NCBI RefSeq assembly: GCF_003284725.1
Contig: NZ_PGTO01000021.1
Location: forward strand, 1 to 51,297
Length of the DNA stretch: 51,297 nucleotides
Reading direction: 5' to 3'
Source of the DNA: Paramagnetospirillum kuznetsovii
GTDB lineage: Bacteria; Pseudomonadota; Alphaproteobacteria; Rhodospirillales; Magnetospirillaceae
Shown: in pieces, positions 34,618-43,406 of the stretch
How positions within the stretch are numbered: the stretch's first letter is position 1
How the letters are laid out: every line of letters begins with the position of its first letter
Position numbers and translations under genes: made by a program
The notes under the pieces: model-generated
What the model saw: only the letters and a program-made list of their open reading frames with translations
The model's database searches: none
Told to the model about the DNA's origin: nothing

Positions 34618-35079
34618 TCAAATATCGTACATCAACACCGACTCGACGCGGGCACGGCTGGCCTGCATATCGGCCAGCGAGGTGTTATCCAGAATGGCCG
34701 CGATGGCGTCGCGCACGTCCTGCATGACGGCCCGCACCGTGCAGGCCGCCTCATCGACACAATCGTCGCACGGGCGGTAAGCGGAGCGCGAGACACACGG
34801 GATCGGAGCCAGGGGGCCGTCAAGAATGCGGACAATATCGCCGACCATGATCCGCTCGGCGGGCCGGGCCAGGACATAGCCGCCGCCCTTGCCTTTCTTC
34901 GATGACAGCAATCCCTGGTTCTTCATCTCCAGCAGAATGGTGTCGAGAAATTTCTTGGGAATGTGTTGAGACTCGGCAATCTCCGCGATCAGAACGGGCC
35001 CCAGCCCCTCGCGCAGCGCCAGATGGACCATGGCCTTGAGGCCGTATTTCGCCTTGCTCGACAGCATCACCACACCCAT
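34618..35079 (-). CDS. Rrf2-family transcriptional regulator
   Basis: 153 residues if started at 35079; the ATG at 35067 (LSSKAKYGLKAM) matches most relatives better. The winged helix is intact, including KKGKGGGYVLARP. The cysteine cluster is C95, C104, C107 and C113 in PCVSRSAYRPCDDCVDEAAC, with the same spacing as the other Rrf2 protein here. Relatives include CymR, the cysteine-metabolism repressor, and IscR. It is divergent from the tauD gene, with operator site 4 between them, so it is the best candidate to bind the shared motif and to regulate itself. Confidence 0.9.
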   Translation of the reverse strand: MGVVMLSSKAKYGLKAMVHLALREGLGPVLIAEIAESQHIPKKFLDTILLEMKNQGLLSSKKGKGGGYVLARPAERIMVGDIVRILDGPLAPIPCVSRSAYRPCDDCVDEAACTVRAVMQDVRDAIAAILDNTSLADMQASRARVESVLMYDI

Positions 35080-35165
35080 TCAATAGGCTATCAGGAAACT
35101 CCATTGACGGAGCGCGGTCAAGCCGCGATCCACCTTCCCAGGGCAATCGGGGTCACCCATTCAAT

Positions 35166-35186
35166 CTATTATCTACTAGATTATAT
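35166..35186. promoter_or_regulatory. Putative sulfur-regulon operator, site 4 (rrf2/tauD)
   Basis: CTATTATCTACTAGATTATA contains the perfect core ATCTACTAGAT. It lies 74 bases before the tauD-like gene and 87 bases upstream of the divergent rrf2 gene. Confidence 0.7.
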
Positions 35187-35260
35187 TGCTCGTGTGCGCG
35201 AGTTTGGTTACTCTGCCGGTTCAGCACGTCAGCCCCCCCGCTTACAGAGGATCGAGCAAG

Positions 35261-36166
35261 ATGAGCTTTTACCGCGACTTCAACGACAAGACCGCCATCG
35301 CCGCCTGGAATACCGCCGAGCGCAAGCCGTTCGAGACCATCACGGTCAACAGGCTGTCTCCCACCATCGGAGCAGAGATTTCCGGGGTCGATCTGTCCAA
35401 GGAGATCCCTGCCGCCCAGTTCGACGAGATCCGCCGGGCGCTGGACGAAAATCTGGCGGTGATCTTCCGCGACCAGACCATCAGCCGCGACGACCAGAAG
35501 CGCCTGGGCCTGCGATTCGGCACCTTGCACCGCCACGAACTGGCCGCCAGCAAGGTGGTGGCCGGGGCTCATTACGACCCGGAATTCCTGTCCTGGCGCA
35601 CCGGCAAGGACTCCCGCTTCACCGCCGGGGATGGTTGGCATCCCGATGTGTCCTGCGACCCCAGTCCCATCTTCGTGTCGCTGCTGCACGTCACCAAGAC
35701 GCCACCGCTGGGCGGCGACACCGCTTTCGCCAATATGTATCTGGCCTATGACTCCCTGTCCGAACCGTTCAAGCTGCTTCTGGACGGCCTGACCGCCATC
35801 CATGACGGCGCCGAAGGCTGGAACGGCTATGGAGCGCAGCCCGAGCCCGGCAAGACCTTTCCCGCCTCCGAGCATCCCGTCGTCGCCACCCATCCCCGCA
35901 CCGGCCGCAAATTCCTCTACGTCAATCAATCCTTCACCACCCACATCGTTCAGTTGACCCGCCCGGAAAGCGATGCCGTGCTGAACCTGCTGTTCAGCCA
36001 TGTGGAAAAGCAGCTGGCCTTCCAGACCCGCATCCACTGGACGCCCAACGCGCTGCTGTTGTGGGACAATTGGGCGACCCAGCATCACGCGGTCTGGGAC
36101 TATTACCCCGAGGAACGCTGGGGGGATCGGGTTTCCGTGGTCACCGGCAATTCTCCCCGCGCATGA
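35261..36166 (+). CDS. TauD/TfdA-family Fe(II)/2-oxoglutarate dioxygenase
   Basis: 301 residues. The iron triad is H127 and D129 (GDGWHPDV) and H275 (TQHHAVWDY, equivalent to the QHYAVNDY of TauD). A conserved Arg follows in EERWGDR for 2-oxoglutarate. Family members oxidise taurine, other sulfonates or alkyl sulfates and release sulfite or sulfate. The length matches both TauD and the alkylsulfatase AtsK, so the substrate is not settled. It overlaps the next gene, an ABC ATPase, by four bases, linking uptake and breakdown. Confidence 0.88.
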   Translation: MSFYRDFNDKTAIAAWNTAERKPFETITVNRLSPTIGAEISGVDLSKEIPAAQFDEIRRALDENLAVIFRDQTISRDDQKRLGLRFGTLHRHELAASKVVAGAHYDPEFLSWRTGKDSRFTAGDGWHPDVSCDPSPIFVSLLHVTKTPPLGGDTAFANMYLAYDSLSEPFKLLLDGLTAIHDGAEGWNGYGAQPEPGKTFPASEHPVVATHPRTGRKFLYVNQSFTTHIVQLTRPESDAVLNLLFSHVEKQLAFQTRIHWTPNALLLWDNWATQHHAVWDYYPEERWGDRVSVVTGNSPRA

Positions 36167-36972
36167 GTCCGTCTCCGTCGGATACGGCGTCACCCCCTCT
36201 GCTTTTGGTCGAGGGGGTGACTCTACAATACAAGACCGTCTCAAGCCTGATCACCGCCACCTGGCGGGTGGATTTTGCCGTGAAACGCTCGGAACGGCTG
36301 ATCCTGCTGGGACCGTCGGGCTGCGGCAAATCCAGTCTGCTGAAATGCGTCGGCGGCTTCATCGCCCCGGTCGAGGGCCGCGTCACCCTGGCTGGGCGCG
36401 AAATCACCGCCCCCGGCCCTGACCGGATGATGGTGTTTCAGGAATTCGATCAATTGCTGCCTTGGAAGACGGTGCGCCAGAACATCGAATTCCCCCTGCG
36501 CGAAGCCCGCAAGGGGGCCTCGAGATCGGACATCGCCGACAAGGCCGGGCTTTATATGGACAAGGTCGGCCTGTCCAAATTCGCAGAGTCCTATCCTCAC
36601 CAGCTATCGGGCGGCATGAAGCAGCGGGTCGCCATCGCCCGGGCCATGGCCATGGAGCCGGAAATCCTGTTGATGGACGAACCCTTCGCCTCGCTGGATG
36701 CGCTGACGCGGCGCAACATGCAGGAGGAATTGCGGACCTTGTGGCAAGATACCCGCTTCACCTTGCTGTTCGTCACCCATTCCATCGAGGAGGCCATCAT
36801 CGTCGGCAGCCGCATCGTGGTTCTTTCGCCCCATCCCGGACAGGTGAAGGCGGTGCTGGACGCCGACAGCGCCGCCGACGATGCCTTGGGATCGGATCGC
36901 GCCCGCGCCCTGCACGAGGAGATCAGCGCCATGCTGTTCGCCGAGCGATTCGAGAAGGGCGGCGGGATTTGA
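36163..36972 (+). CDS. Sulfonate/taurine-type ABC transporter ATPase
   Basis: 269 residues from an ATG that overlaps the tauD stop (ATGA). Walker A GPSGCGKS, the signature LSGGMKQR and Walker B ILLMDEPFASLD are intact, with the switch His in FVTHSIEEA. It belongs to the NrtD/SsuB/TauB group. The permease and binding protein it would serve start 510 bases downstream, after a tract of relics and a separate operator. The original operon has thus been split, or this ATPase now serves the transporter from a separate transcript. Confidence 0.92.
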   Translation: MSPSPSDTASPPLLLVEGVTLQYKTVSSLITATWRVDFAVKRSERLILLGPSGCGKSSLLKCVGGFIAPVEGRVTLAGREITAPGPDRMMVFQEFDQLLPWKTVRQNIEFPLREARKGASRSDIADKAGLYMDKVGLSKFAESYPHQLSGGMKQRVAIARAMAMEPEILLMDEPFASLDALTRRNMQEELRTLWQDTRFTLLFVTHSIEEAIIVGSRIVVLSPHPGQVKAVLDADSAADDALGSDRARALHEEISAMLFAERFEKGGGI

Positions 36973-36979
36973 CCGACCA

Positions 36980-37093
36980 TGTGGCGGTGGGTTGGCCCGC
37001 CGGTTGGTGGCGGGATTGTCGGCGGCGCAACTGGTCTCCTGGGGCCTCCTGACCATCGTCACCGCCTCGGCGCTGATTTTGGCGGTAGGCGGC
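36980..37093 (+). pseudogene. N-terminal relic of an MFS transporter
   Basis: One frame reads RLVAGLSAAQLVSWGLLTIV and then TASALILAVGG, the first membrane helix typical of major facilitator proteins. Nothing recognisable follows in any frame, and the frame runs on into the antisense of a rhodanese relic. Confidence 0.4.
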
Positions 37094-37364
37094 GATAGAT
37101 GTCGTCCGGCTCGCGAAAGCCCGGTTTCCAGAGGAAGGCCTGCCGCCCGCCATGCCTCGGTTCCACCATCCAGCACCAGAATCGTGCCGGGAATGCCCAG
37201 CACATCGGGCGCGAAACGTGAGCGAATGGCGAACCAGGCGCCGGGAATATGCCCCCGGCCATGAACCTGACTGGGAGCAAGAGCGATCACCTCGGCCTGC
37301 CCGGCATGGGCAAAGCCCCCTGGGCATGGCGGGCACGAGCGACGAGATCGGCGATGGCATCCAT
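37059..37364 (-). pseudogene. Frameshifted rhodanese relic
   Basis: Three frames are needed to follow the protein. MDAIADLVARARHAQGALPM begins in one. GRGHIPGAWFAIRSRFAPDV and TILVLDGGTEAWRAAGLPLE, the rhodanese GHIPGA and C-terminal signatures, are in a second. FREPDDIYRRLP is in a third. The catalytic CxxxxR loop is missing. An active rhodanese would have fitted the sulfur theme of the locus. Confidence 0.6.
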
Positions 37365-37401
37365 GGTCCTGCTCCGAATGTGGGAAACGGGCGCTAACAC
37401 C

Positions 37402-37421
37402 ATTAATCTAGTATTGTGTAG
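37402..37421 (+). promoter_or_regulatory. Putative sulfur-regulon operator, site 5 (ABC permease operon)
   Basis: ATTAATCTAGTATTGTGTAG shares its first 11 bases with site 1 and ends with the common TAG. It lies 62 bases before the permease gene. Confidence 0.6.
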
Positions 37422-37483
37422 TTTTATCTTGGCCCGGCCGCGCTCCTGTGGCATAGGAGAGTCAACGCGACCCGGAGTCCGCC

Positions 37484-38332
37484 ATGACACAGAGTGCAGC
37501 CGTCACCCTTCCCTTCGACTCCCTGACCGTGGTTGAGCGCCCGCTGTCGCCGCTGACCCGGCTGTGGAATATCCCCATGCTGCGGCGGGGCGTGATCCTG
37601 GCCATGCTGGCGGTGATCTGGCAGATCTATGCCGGGCTGGCCGACAATCCCCTGATGTTTCCCTCCTTCTCGGGGACCGCCACGGCGTTCTGGGATGCCG
37701 TGACGCGCGGCACCCTGCTGGCCAAATCCTGGACCTCGGTCCAGGTGCTGCTGCTGGGCTATGCCATCGGCGTTTCCATTGCCTTTGTCCTGGCGGGAAT
37801 CGCCGCCTCGACCCGCATGGGCGAGGATTTGCTGGCGACGCTGACCGCCATGTTCAATCCGCTGCCCGCCATCGCCCTGTTGCCGCTGGCCCTGCTGTGG
37901 TTCGGGCTGGGTACGCCGTCGCTGCTGTTCGTGCTGGTTCATGCCGTGCTGTGGCCCCTGGCGCTCAACGCCTCGGCCGGGTTTTCCTCGGTCAGCGAGA
38001 CGCTGCGCATGGCCGGGCGCAATTACGGCCTGACCGGCTGGCGCTACATCGCCCGCATCCTGATTCCCGCCGCCTTTCCCGCCATCCTGACCGGCCTGAA
38101 GATCGGCTGGGCCTTCGCCTGGCGCACCCTGATCGCCGCCGAGCTGGTGTTCGGCGTCGCCTCGGGTTCCGGTGGGCTGGGCTGGTTCATCTTCGAGAAC
38201 AAGAACCGGCTGGAGACCGACTACGTCTTCGCCGGCCTGGGCACGGTCATCATCATCGGCCTGCTGGTGGAAGGTCTGATCTTCCGCACCATCGAACGCC
38301 ACACCATCCGCAAATGGGGAATGCAAAGATGA
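37484..38332 (+). CDS. Sulfonate/taurine-type ABC transporter permease
   Basis: 282 residues with about six membrane helices and the cytoplasmic EAA-like loop AGRNYGLTGWRYIARILIPA. It belongs to the SsuC/TauC/NrtB group. Its stop overlaps the start of the substrate-binding protein gene (ATGA). Operator site 5 lies upstream, so it begins its own transcript despite belonging functionally with the ATPase at 36163. A long open frame that starts inside this gene and runs into the next is an artefact. Confidence 0.92.
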   Translation: MTQSAAVTLPFDSLTVVERPLSPLTRLWNIPMLRRGVILAMLAVIWQIYAGLADNPLMFPSFSGTATAFWDAVTRGTLLAKSWTSVQVLLLGYAIGVSIAFVLAGIAASTRMGEDLLATLTAMFNPLPAIALLPLALLWFGLGTPSLLFVLVHAVLWPLALNASAGFSSVSETLRMAGRNYGLTGWRYIARILIPAAFPAILTGLKIGWAFAWRTLIAAELVFGVASGSGGLGWFIFENKNRLETDYVFAGLGTVIIIGLLVEGLIFRTIERHTIRKWGMQR

Positions 38333-39339
38333 CTTATTGGACATCCCGATTTCTCGGCGCCACGGCGCTGCTCTCGACCCTGCTGGCGGGTGCCGCCCAT
38401 GCCGAGGTGGCGGAGCTGCGCATCAGCCAGCAATTCGGCATCGGCTATCTGCCGCTCCAGGTCGCCCGCAACAAAGGCCTGATCGAAAAGCACGCCAAGG
38501 CGGCGGGGATCGACGGGCTGAAGGTCAGCTTCGTCACCCTGGGTGGCGGCTCGTCCACCAACGACGCCTTGCTCTCCGATAGTATCGACATCGCCACCGG
38601 CGGCGTCGGCCCCTTCGTGGCGGCCTGGGCCAAGACGCGGGGGAATTTCGACGTTCGCGGAATCGCCGCCGTCACGGCCCTGCCCATCGCCCTGGTGACC
38701 ACAAATCCGGCGGTCAGAACCTTGAGGGACTTCACCGCCAAGGACCGCATCGCCCTGCCCTCGGCCAAGGTCTCCATCCAGGCGGTCACCTTGCAGATCG
38801 CCGCCGAGAAGGAATTCGGCCCCGGCCAGCACGAGAGGCTGGACCCGCTGACCGTCTCGGTGAAGCACCCCGACGCCCTGGCCGCCCTGGCCTCGGGCAA
38901 GTCGGAGATCACCGCCCATTTCGGCGCCCCACCCTTCCAGCAGCAGGAACTGGCGCTGCCCCAAGCCCGCAGGATCACCGATTCCTACGAGGCGCTGGGC
39001 GGCCCCGTCACTTTGAACGTGGCCTGGGCCAAGGCGTCATTCCGCGACAAGAACCCCAAAGTCCTGGCCGCCTTCGTCGATGCGCTGCGTGAGGCCGACG
39101 CGTTCATCAACGCCAACCCCGCCGAGACCGCCCGCATTCATCTGATCGAGGATCAAGGCTCGGCCGACGAGGCCCTGGTGCTCTCCATCATCAGGGAGCC
39201 CACCGCCAAGTTCACGGTGGCGCCGCTCAACACCATCAAATACGCCGATTTCCTGTTCCGCACCGGCCAGATCAAGACCAAGGCGGAAAGCTGGAAGGAT
39301 CTCTATTTCCCCGACCTCCACACCGAAGCGGGATCGTAA
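38329..39339 (+). CDS. NitT/TauT-type ABC substrate-binding protein
   Basis: 336 residues with a signal peptide ending in AGAAHAE. The mature protein has the two-lobed fold of the SsuA/TauA group: LRISQQFGIGYLPLQVARNK and TLGGGSSTNDALLSDSIDIA are typical. It delivers a sulfonate-like ligand to the permease encoded just upstream, from which it is offset by an ATGA overlap. The exact ligand is not readable. The next gene, another binding protein, follows after 23 bases. Confidence 0.9.
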   Translation: MTYWTSRFLGATALLSTLLAGAAHAEVAELRISQQFGIGYLPLQVARNKGLIEKHAKAAGIDGLKVSFVTLGGGSSTNDALLSDSIDIATGGVGPFVAAWAKTRGNFDVRGIAAVTALPIALVTTNPAVRTLRDFTAKDRIALPSAKVSIQAVTLQIAAEKEFGPGQHERLDPLTVSVKHPDALAALASGKSEITAHFGAPPFQQQELALPQARRITDSYEALGGPVTLNVAWAKASFRDKNPKVLAAFVDALREADAFINANPAETARIHLIEDQGSADEALVLSIIREPTAKFTVAPLNTIKYADFLFRTGQIKTKAESWKDLYFPDLHTEAGS

Positions 39340-39362
39340 GGATTCCCAGAAGGAGACACCAC

Positions 39363-40628
39363 ATGCTGATACTTCATCGCCGCGCCTTGGGCGGCTTCCT
39401 CGCCGGCCTGGCCATAATCGGCATCGCCGGTACCGCCCGGGCCGAGACCGCCACGCCCTGGGGCTGGCCCCAGCCCTATGAACAGGTCTCGCCCAAATCC
39501 ATCGCCTGGCTGAAGGACAAGGGCTGGTGGCCGCTGACCGTCGGCTTCCAGCCGCCCTGGACCGGCCATAACGCCATCAATATCGTGGCCGACCGGCTGC
39601 AATTGCTGCAAAAGCGCGGGATCGAGGCCAAGTTCCAGCCCTTCGGCTCCGGGCCCGACCTCAACGAGGCCTTCACCGCCGCGCGTATCCAGGTGGGGGC
39701 CACCGGCAACTTCCCCTACACCTCCCTGATCGACCGTAAGGTTCCGGCCCGCGGCATCGTCAATTACCCGGTGCTGACCCATGCGGTGATCGTGCCCAAC
39801 GATTCGCCGCTGAAAAGCATCAAGGACTTCAAGGGCGCCGCCGAGCCCTATACGGTGGGCATCGTCACCGGATCGTCCTCCGAGTTCTATTTCCAGGCCG
39901 CCGCCCAGGCCAATGGCGTGGTGATCGGCAAGGACGTGATCTTGAAGAACATCCCCATCGCGGAACAGCTTCAGCTGCCAAAGGGGATCGCGGCGGTGGT
40001 GCCATGGGACCATTCGGTCTCGCTGATCACCGACGAGCGCAAGACCGGCCGGATCATCGATTCCAGCCATCCCTACAGCATCTATGAAGGCATCGGCTTT
40101 GTCCGCCAGGAGGTGATCGACAACGCCCCCGATGTGGTCCAGGCCATCACCGATGCCCTGTTCGAGGCCAATCTGTTCATCCGCCTCGACCCGGCCAAGG
40201 CGGTGGAGCTGGAGCGCGAAGACCCCAGCCTGAAGCTGCTGGAGCCCTCCTTCCTGGCCCATCAGATCGCCATCAACAATTCCCTGTTCAAGCCCAGCTT
40301 CCTGGTTCCCCACCCAAAATTCTGGGCGGAGGAGGATGGCCGCATTAGGGCGTGGCTGAAGGAGCGCAATCGTCTGACCCGCGACCTGACCGGCGAGGAA
40401 TACGCCGCCACCTATGCCCCGGAATTCGCCCAGGCCACTGTCAGGAAGCTGGGCTGGAAAGTGCCGGAACGGCCGGTCTTCCTGCCGAAAAGCTGGACCG
40501 GCACCATCGGCCGGATCCCCTATCCCGATTACTTCAACCAGACCACCGCCAAGGGCCCTCAGCCCTTCCCCGAATCGGGCGAGCTGGAACGGCCCTGGAC
40601 CTTCGGCGGCAAGACCTATTTGCCTTAA
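39363..40628 (+). CDS. Large ABC substrate-binding protein, sulfonate-like
   Basis: 421 residues, clearly longer than its neighbour. The signal peptide ends in AGTARAE. The core resembles SsuA-type proteins (PLTVGFQPPWTGHNAINIVA, VGATGNFPYTSLIDRKV). It has an extended C-terminus (about 330-421) with several Pro/Trp-rich stretches such as RIPYPDYFNQTTAKGPQPFP. It begins a second complete transporter (binding protein, permease, ATPase) and is in the same direction as the first, 23 bases behind it. The larger pocket suggests a different or bulkier ligand (inference). Confidence 0.85.
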   Translation: MLILHRRALGGFLAGLAIIGIAGTARAETATPWGWPQPYEQVSPKSIAWLKDKGWWPLTVGFQPPWTGHNAINIVADRLQLLQKRGIEAKFQPFGSGPDLNEAFTAARIQVGATGNFPYTSLIDRKVPARGIVNYPVLTHAVIVPNDSPLKSIKDFKGAAEPYTVGIVTGSSSEFYFQAAAQANGVVIGKDVILKNIPIAEQLQLPKGIAAVVPWDHSVSLITDERKTGRIIDSSHPYSIYEGIGFVRQEVIDNAPDVVQAITDALFEANLFIRLDPAKAVELEREDPSLKLLEPSFLAHQIAINNSLFKPSFLVPHPKFWAEEDGRIRAWLKERNRLTRDLTGEEYAATYAPEFAQATVRKLGWKVPERPVFLPKSWTGTIGRIPYPDYFNQTTAKGPQPFPESGELERPWTFGGKTYLP

Positions 40629-40642
40629 AAAGGAGCATGACC

Positions 40643-41473
40643 ATGACGGCAGCGACCGTGACCATCAAACAAGGCAGATCGGTGCGACGCGCCGCAATCG
40701 TGGTTCCCTGGCTCCGCAATTTCAGCCTGCTGGCCGCCCTCCTGGGCGGCTGGCAGATCGCCTCGGCGGTGATCCTGCCGCGCTTCGATCCCCAGATCGG
40801 AGTCTTGCTGCCCAGCCCGGCCGGAGTGGCGATCACCCTGGCCGGGCTGCTGGCCAGTGGCGAGCTGCTCATCCATCTGGCCGCCAGCGTCAAGCGCGAG
40901 GCCATCGCCTTTCTGATCGCCGCCCTGGCCATTCCCGTCGGCGTGGCCATGGGCTGGCGGCATTCCATCCATGCCCAGCTTTATCCCGTGCTGGAAGTGC
41001 TGCGCCCGATTCCGCCGCTGGCCTGGATTCCCCTGTCCATCCTGTGGTTCGGCCTGGGCGAGCTTCAGAACCAGTTCATCATCTTCCTGGGGCTGGTCTT
41101 CCCCATCCTGCTCAACACGGTGGAAGGGGTGCATCGGGTCGATCGCAATCTGATTCGTGCCGCCCGCAGCCTGGGGGCCAGCGAGTGGAAGGTTCTGCGC
41201 CGGGTGGTGATCCCCGCCGCCTTGCCCCAGATCGTGGTGGGGGTTCGGGTCGGCCTGGGCACCGGCTGGATGGCCCTGGTGGCCGCCGAACTGGTGGGCG
41301 CCAATTCCGGGCTGGGCTTCATGATCAATGACGCCCGCTCTCTCTTGCGCACCGACATCGTGGTGGCGGGCATGGTGGCCATCGGCGTGGCTGGCCTTGC
41401 CATCGATCTGGGAATTCGCGCCCTGGCCCGCCGATTGCTGCCCTGGTCCCCAAGCCTGACGAAAAGGGACTGA
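40643..41473 (+). CDS. ABC transporter permease, second sulfonate-type system
   Basis: 276 residues from the ATG at 40643; AAGGAG is seven bases upstream. The ATG six bases earlier is too close to that site. About six membrane helices and the loop RAARSLGASEWKVLRRVVIP identify the SsuC/TauC group. It lies 14 bases after the large binding protein and four bases before the ATPase gene, completing an operon. Confidence 0.93.
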   Translation: MTAATVTIKQGRSVRRAAIVVPWLRNFSLLAALLGGWQIASAVILPRFDPQIGVLLPSPAGVAITLAGLLASGELLIHLAASVKREAIAFLIAALAIPVGVAMGWRHSIHAQLYPVLEVLRPIPPLAWIPLSILWFGLGELQNQFIIFLGLVFPILLNTVEGVHRVDRNLIRAARSLGASEWKVLRRVVIPAALPQIVVGVRVGLGTGWMALVAAELVGANSGLGFMINDARSLLRTDIVVAGMVAIGVAGLAIDLGIRALARRLLPWSPSLTKRD

Positions 41474-41477
41474 GAAG

Positions 41478-42236
41478 ATGGGACATCTGTCGCTTTCCGC
41501 CGTCTCCAAGATCTATGACGACCACGGCGCCCCGGTCACCGCGCTGTCGGGCATTACCCTGGACATCGCCGATGGCGAGTTCTGCGCCATCCTGGGCCAT
41601 TCCGGCTGCGGCAAGACCTCGCTACTCAACATGGTGGCCGGGTTCGAGAGCCCCACCAGCGGTTCCATCACCGTGGACCGGCAGGCGGTCACCGGACCGG
41701 GCTGGGAGCGCACCATCATCTTCCAGGACTACGCCCTGTTCCCCTGGGCCAATATCCGCGACAACGTGGCGTTCGGCCTGGAGATGAAGGGCGTCCCGCC
41801 CGCCGAACGCCGCCGCATCGTCGACCATCACCTGTCCCTGGTCGGCCTTGCCGCCTTCGCCGAGCGCTATCCTCATCAGTTGTCGGGCGGCATGAAGCAG
41901 CGGGTGGCCATCGCCCGCGCCCTGGCGGTGCAACCCCGCGTCCTGCTGATGGACGAGCCCTTCGCCGCCCTGGACGACCAGACCCGGCGCGCCATGCAAG
42001 GCGAGCTGACCCGCATCTGGCAGCAGGAGAAAAAGACGGTGGTGCTGGTGACCCACTCCATCGACGAGGCCATCTTGCTGGCCGATACGGTAGTCGTGCT
42101 GTCCCGCCATCCCGGTCGCATCAAGCGCATCGTCCCGATCGGGCTGGACCGCCCCCGCGACGAGGACGACCCGGCCTATGCCGTGCTGCGCAAGGAACTG
42201 CGCGCCCTGATCCACGACGAAGCCGATCCGATCTGA
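41478..42236 (+). CDS. ABC transporter ATPase, second sulfonate-type system
   Basis: 252 residues. Walker A GHSGCGKTS, Q-loop IIFQDYALFPWAN, signature LSGGMKQR, Walker B VLLMDEPFAALD and the switch His (LVTHSIDEA) are all intact. It belongs to the SsuB/TauB group. It is the last gene of the second transporter; operator site 6 and metN follow. Confidence 0.94.
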   Translation: MGHLSLSAVSKIYDDHGAPVTALSGITLDIADGEFCAILGHSGCGKTSLLNMVAGFESPTSGSITVDRQAVTGPGWERTIIFQDYALFPWANIRDNVAFGLEMKGVPPAERRRIVDHHLSLVGLAAFAERYPHQLSGGMKQRVAIARALAVQPRVLLMDEPFAALDDQTRRAMQGELTRIWQQEKKTVVLVTHSIDEAILLADTVVVLSRHPGRIKRIVPIGLDRPRDEDDPAYAVLRKELRALIHDEADPI

Positions 42237-42316
42237 AGGCCTGTCCGCCGCCCGCCCGGCGGTGCGGCGACGGTCGAACAACCAGATCAGCTTGACAGAC
42301 GGCCCCAATTAGTCTG

Positions 42317-42334
42317 TTATCTAGTAGATAATAA
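42317..42334 (+). promoter_or_regulatory. Putative sulfur-regulon operator, site 6 (metNIQ)
   Basis: TTATCTAGTAGATAATAA contains the perfect odd palindrome ATCTA-G-TAGAT with extended flanks TTATCTA/TAGATAA. It ends 16 bases before the metN GTG. Confidence 0.72.
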
Positions 42335-42350
42335 ATATTAAGAGCCCGCC

Positions 42351-43406
42351 GTGATTTCCATCCAGAACCTCCGCAAGCTCTTCCCCGGTCCCGATGGCCC
42401 CGTGACGGTGCTGAACGGCATCAGTCTGGAGATCGCCCAGGGAGAGACCTTCGGCATCATCGGCCGTTCGGGCGCCGGTAAAAGCACCCTGGTCCGCTGC
42501 GTCAACATGCTGGAGCGCCCGACCACCGGCAACATCCGGGTGGCGGCACGCGAGATGACGACGCTGAACGGCGCGGCATTGGGTGAGGCGCGGCGCGGCA
42601 TCGGGATGATTTTCCAGCATTTCAACCTGCTGTCGTCGCGCACCGCCGCCCAGAATATCGCCCTACCCCTGGAACTGATCGGCCATCCGCGGGGCGAGAT
42701 CGCGCGCCGGGTCGACGAGATGCTGGCCCTGGTGGGGCTGTCCGAGCGCCGCGACGCCTATCCCGCCCAACTGTCTGGCGGTCAGAAGCAGCGGGTCGGC
42801 ATTGCCCGCGCCCTGGCGACCAAGCCGTCGGTGCTGCTCTGCGACGAGGCCACCTCGGCGCTGGACCCCGAGACCACCAAGCAGATCCTGGCCCTGCTGA
42901 AGGAGATCAACCGCTCGCTGGGCCTGACCATCATGCTGATCACCCACGAGATGGAGGTGGTGCGCGAGGTCGCCGACCGCGTCGCCGTGCTCGATCATGG
43001 CGAGGTGGTGGAGTCGGGACGGGTGTTCGACGTCTTCACTGATCCCCGGCATCCGGTCAGCCGCAGCTTCGTCGGCGAAGTGCTGAACCGCGAGTTGCCG
43101 GAGGCCCTGGCCAGCCGAATGCATCAAAGCCCGTCCTCGGCCGAGCATCTGGTGTTTCGCATCATCTTCACCGGGCCATCGGCCAACCAGCCCATCGTCT
43201 CGGAGATGGTCCGCCGCTTCGGGCTGTCCTTCAACATCCTTCAAGGCCATGTGGATTACATCCAGGGCTCGCCCTACGGAACCCTGACGGTGGAAGCCTC
43301 GGGGACGGAACAGGCCAAGCAATCGGCCTTGGACTTCCTGCGCCTCAACAACCTTAAAGTGGAGATTCTCGGCCGTGTCCCAGCGACTGATCGGGCTGTT
43401 GCTTGA
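42351..43406 (+). CDS. metN: Methionine ABC transporter ATPase
   Basis: 351 residues from a GTG start. The ABC domain has Walker A GRSGAGKST, the signature LSGGQKQR, Walker B VLLCDEATSALD and the switch His in LITHEMEV. The C-terminal 100 residues form the NIL/C2 domain (LVFRIIFTGPSANQPIVSEM) that binds methionine and inhibits transport when the cell is replete. The complete metN-metI-metQ order follows. It overlaps metI by 32 bases. Confidence 0.95.
   Translation: MISIQNLRKLFPGPDGPVTVLNGISLEIAQGETFGIIGRSGAGKSTLVRCVNMLERPTTGNIRVAAREMTTLNGAALGEARRGIGMIFQHFNLLSSRTAAQNIALPLELIGHPRGEIARRVDEMLALVGLSERRDAYPAQLSGGQKQRVGIARALATKPSVLLCDEATSALDPETTKQILALLKEINRSLGLTIMLITHEMEVVREVADRVAVLDHGEVVESGRVFDVFTDPRHPVSRSFVGEVLNRELPEALASRMHQSPSSAEHLVFRIIFTGPSANQPIVSEMVRRFGLSFNILQGHVDYIQGSPYGTLTVEASGTEQAKQSALDFLRLNNLKVEILGRVPATDRAVA

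Noticed and set aside
37564-39339. Apparent 591-residue fusion before the substrate-binding protein
   Set aside because: The first part is the permease gene in a wrong frame; a signal peptide marks the true start at 38329.
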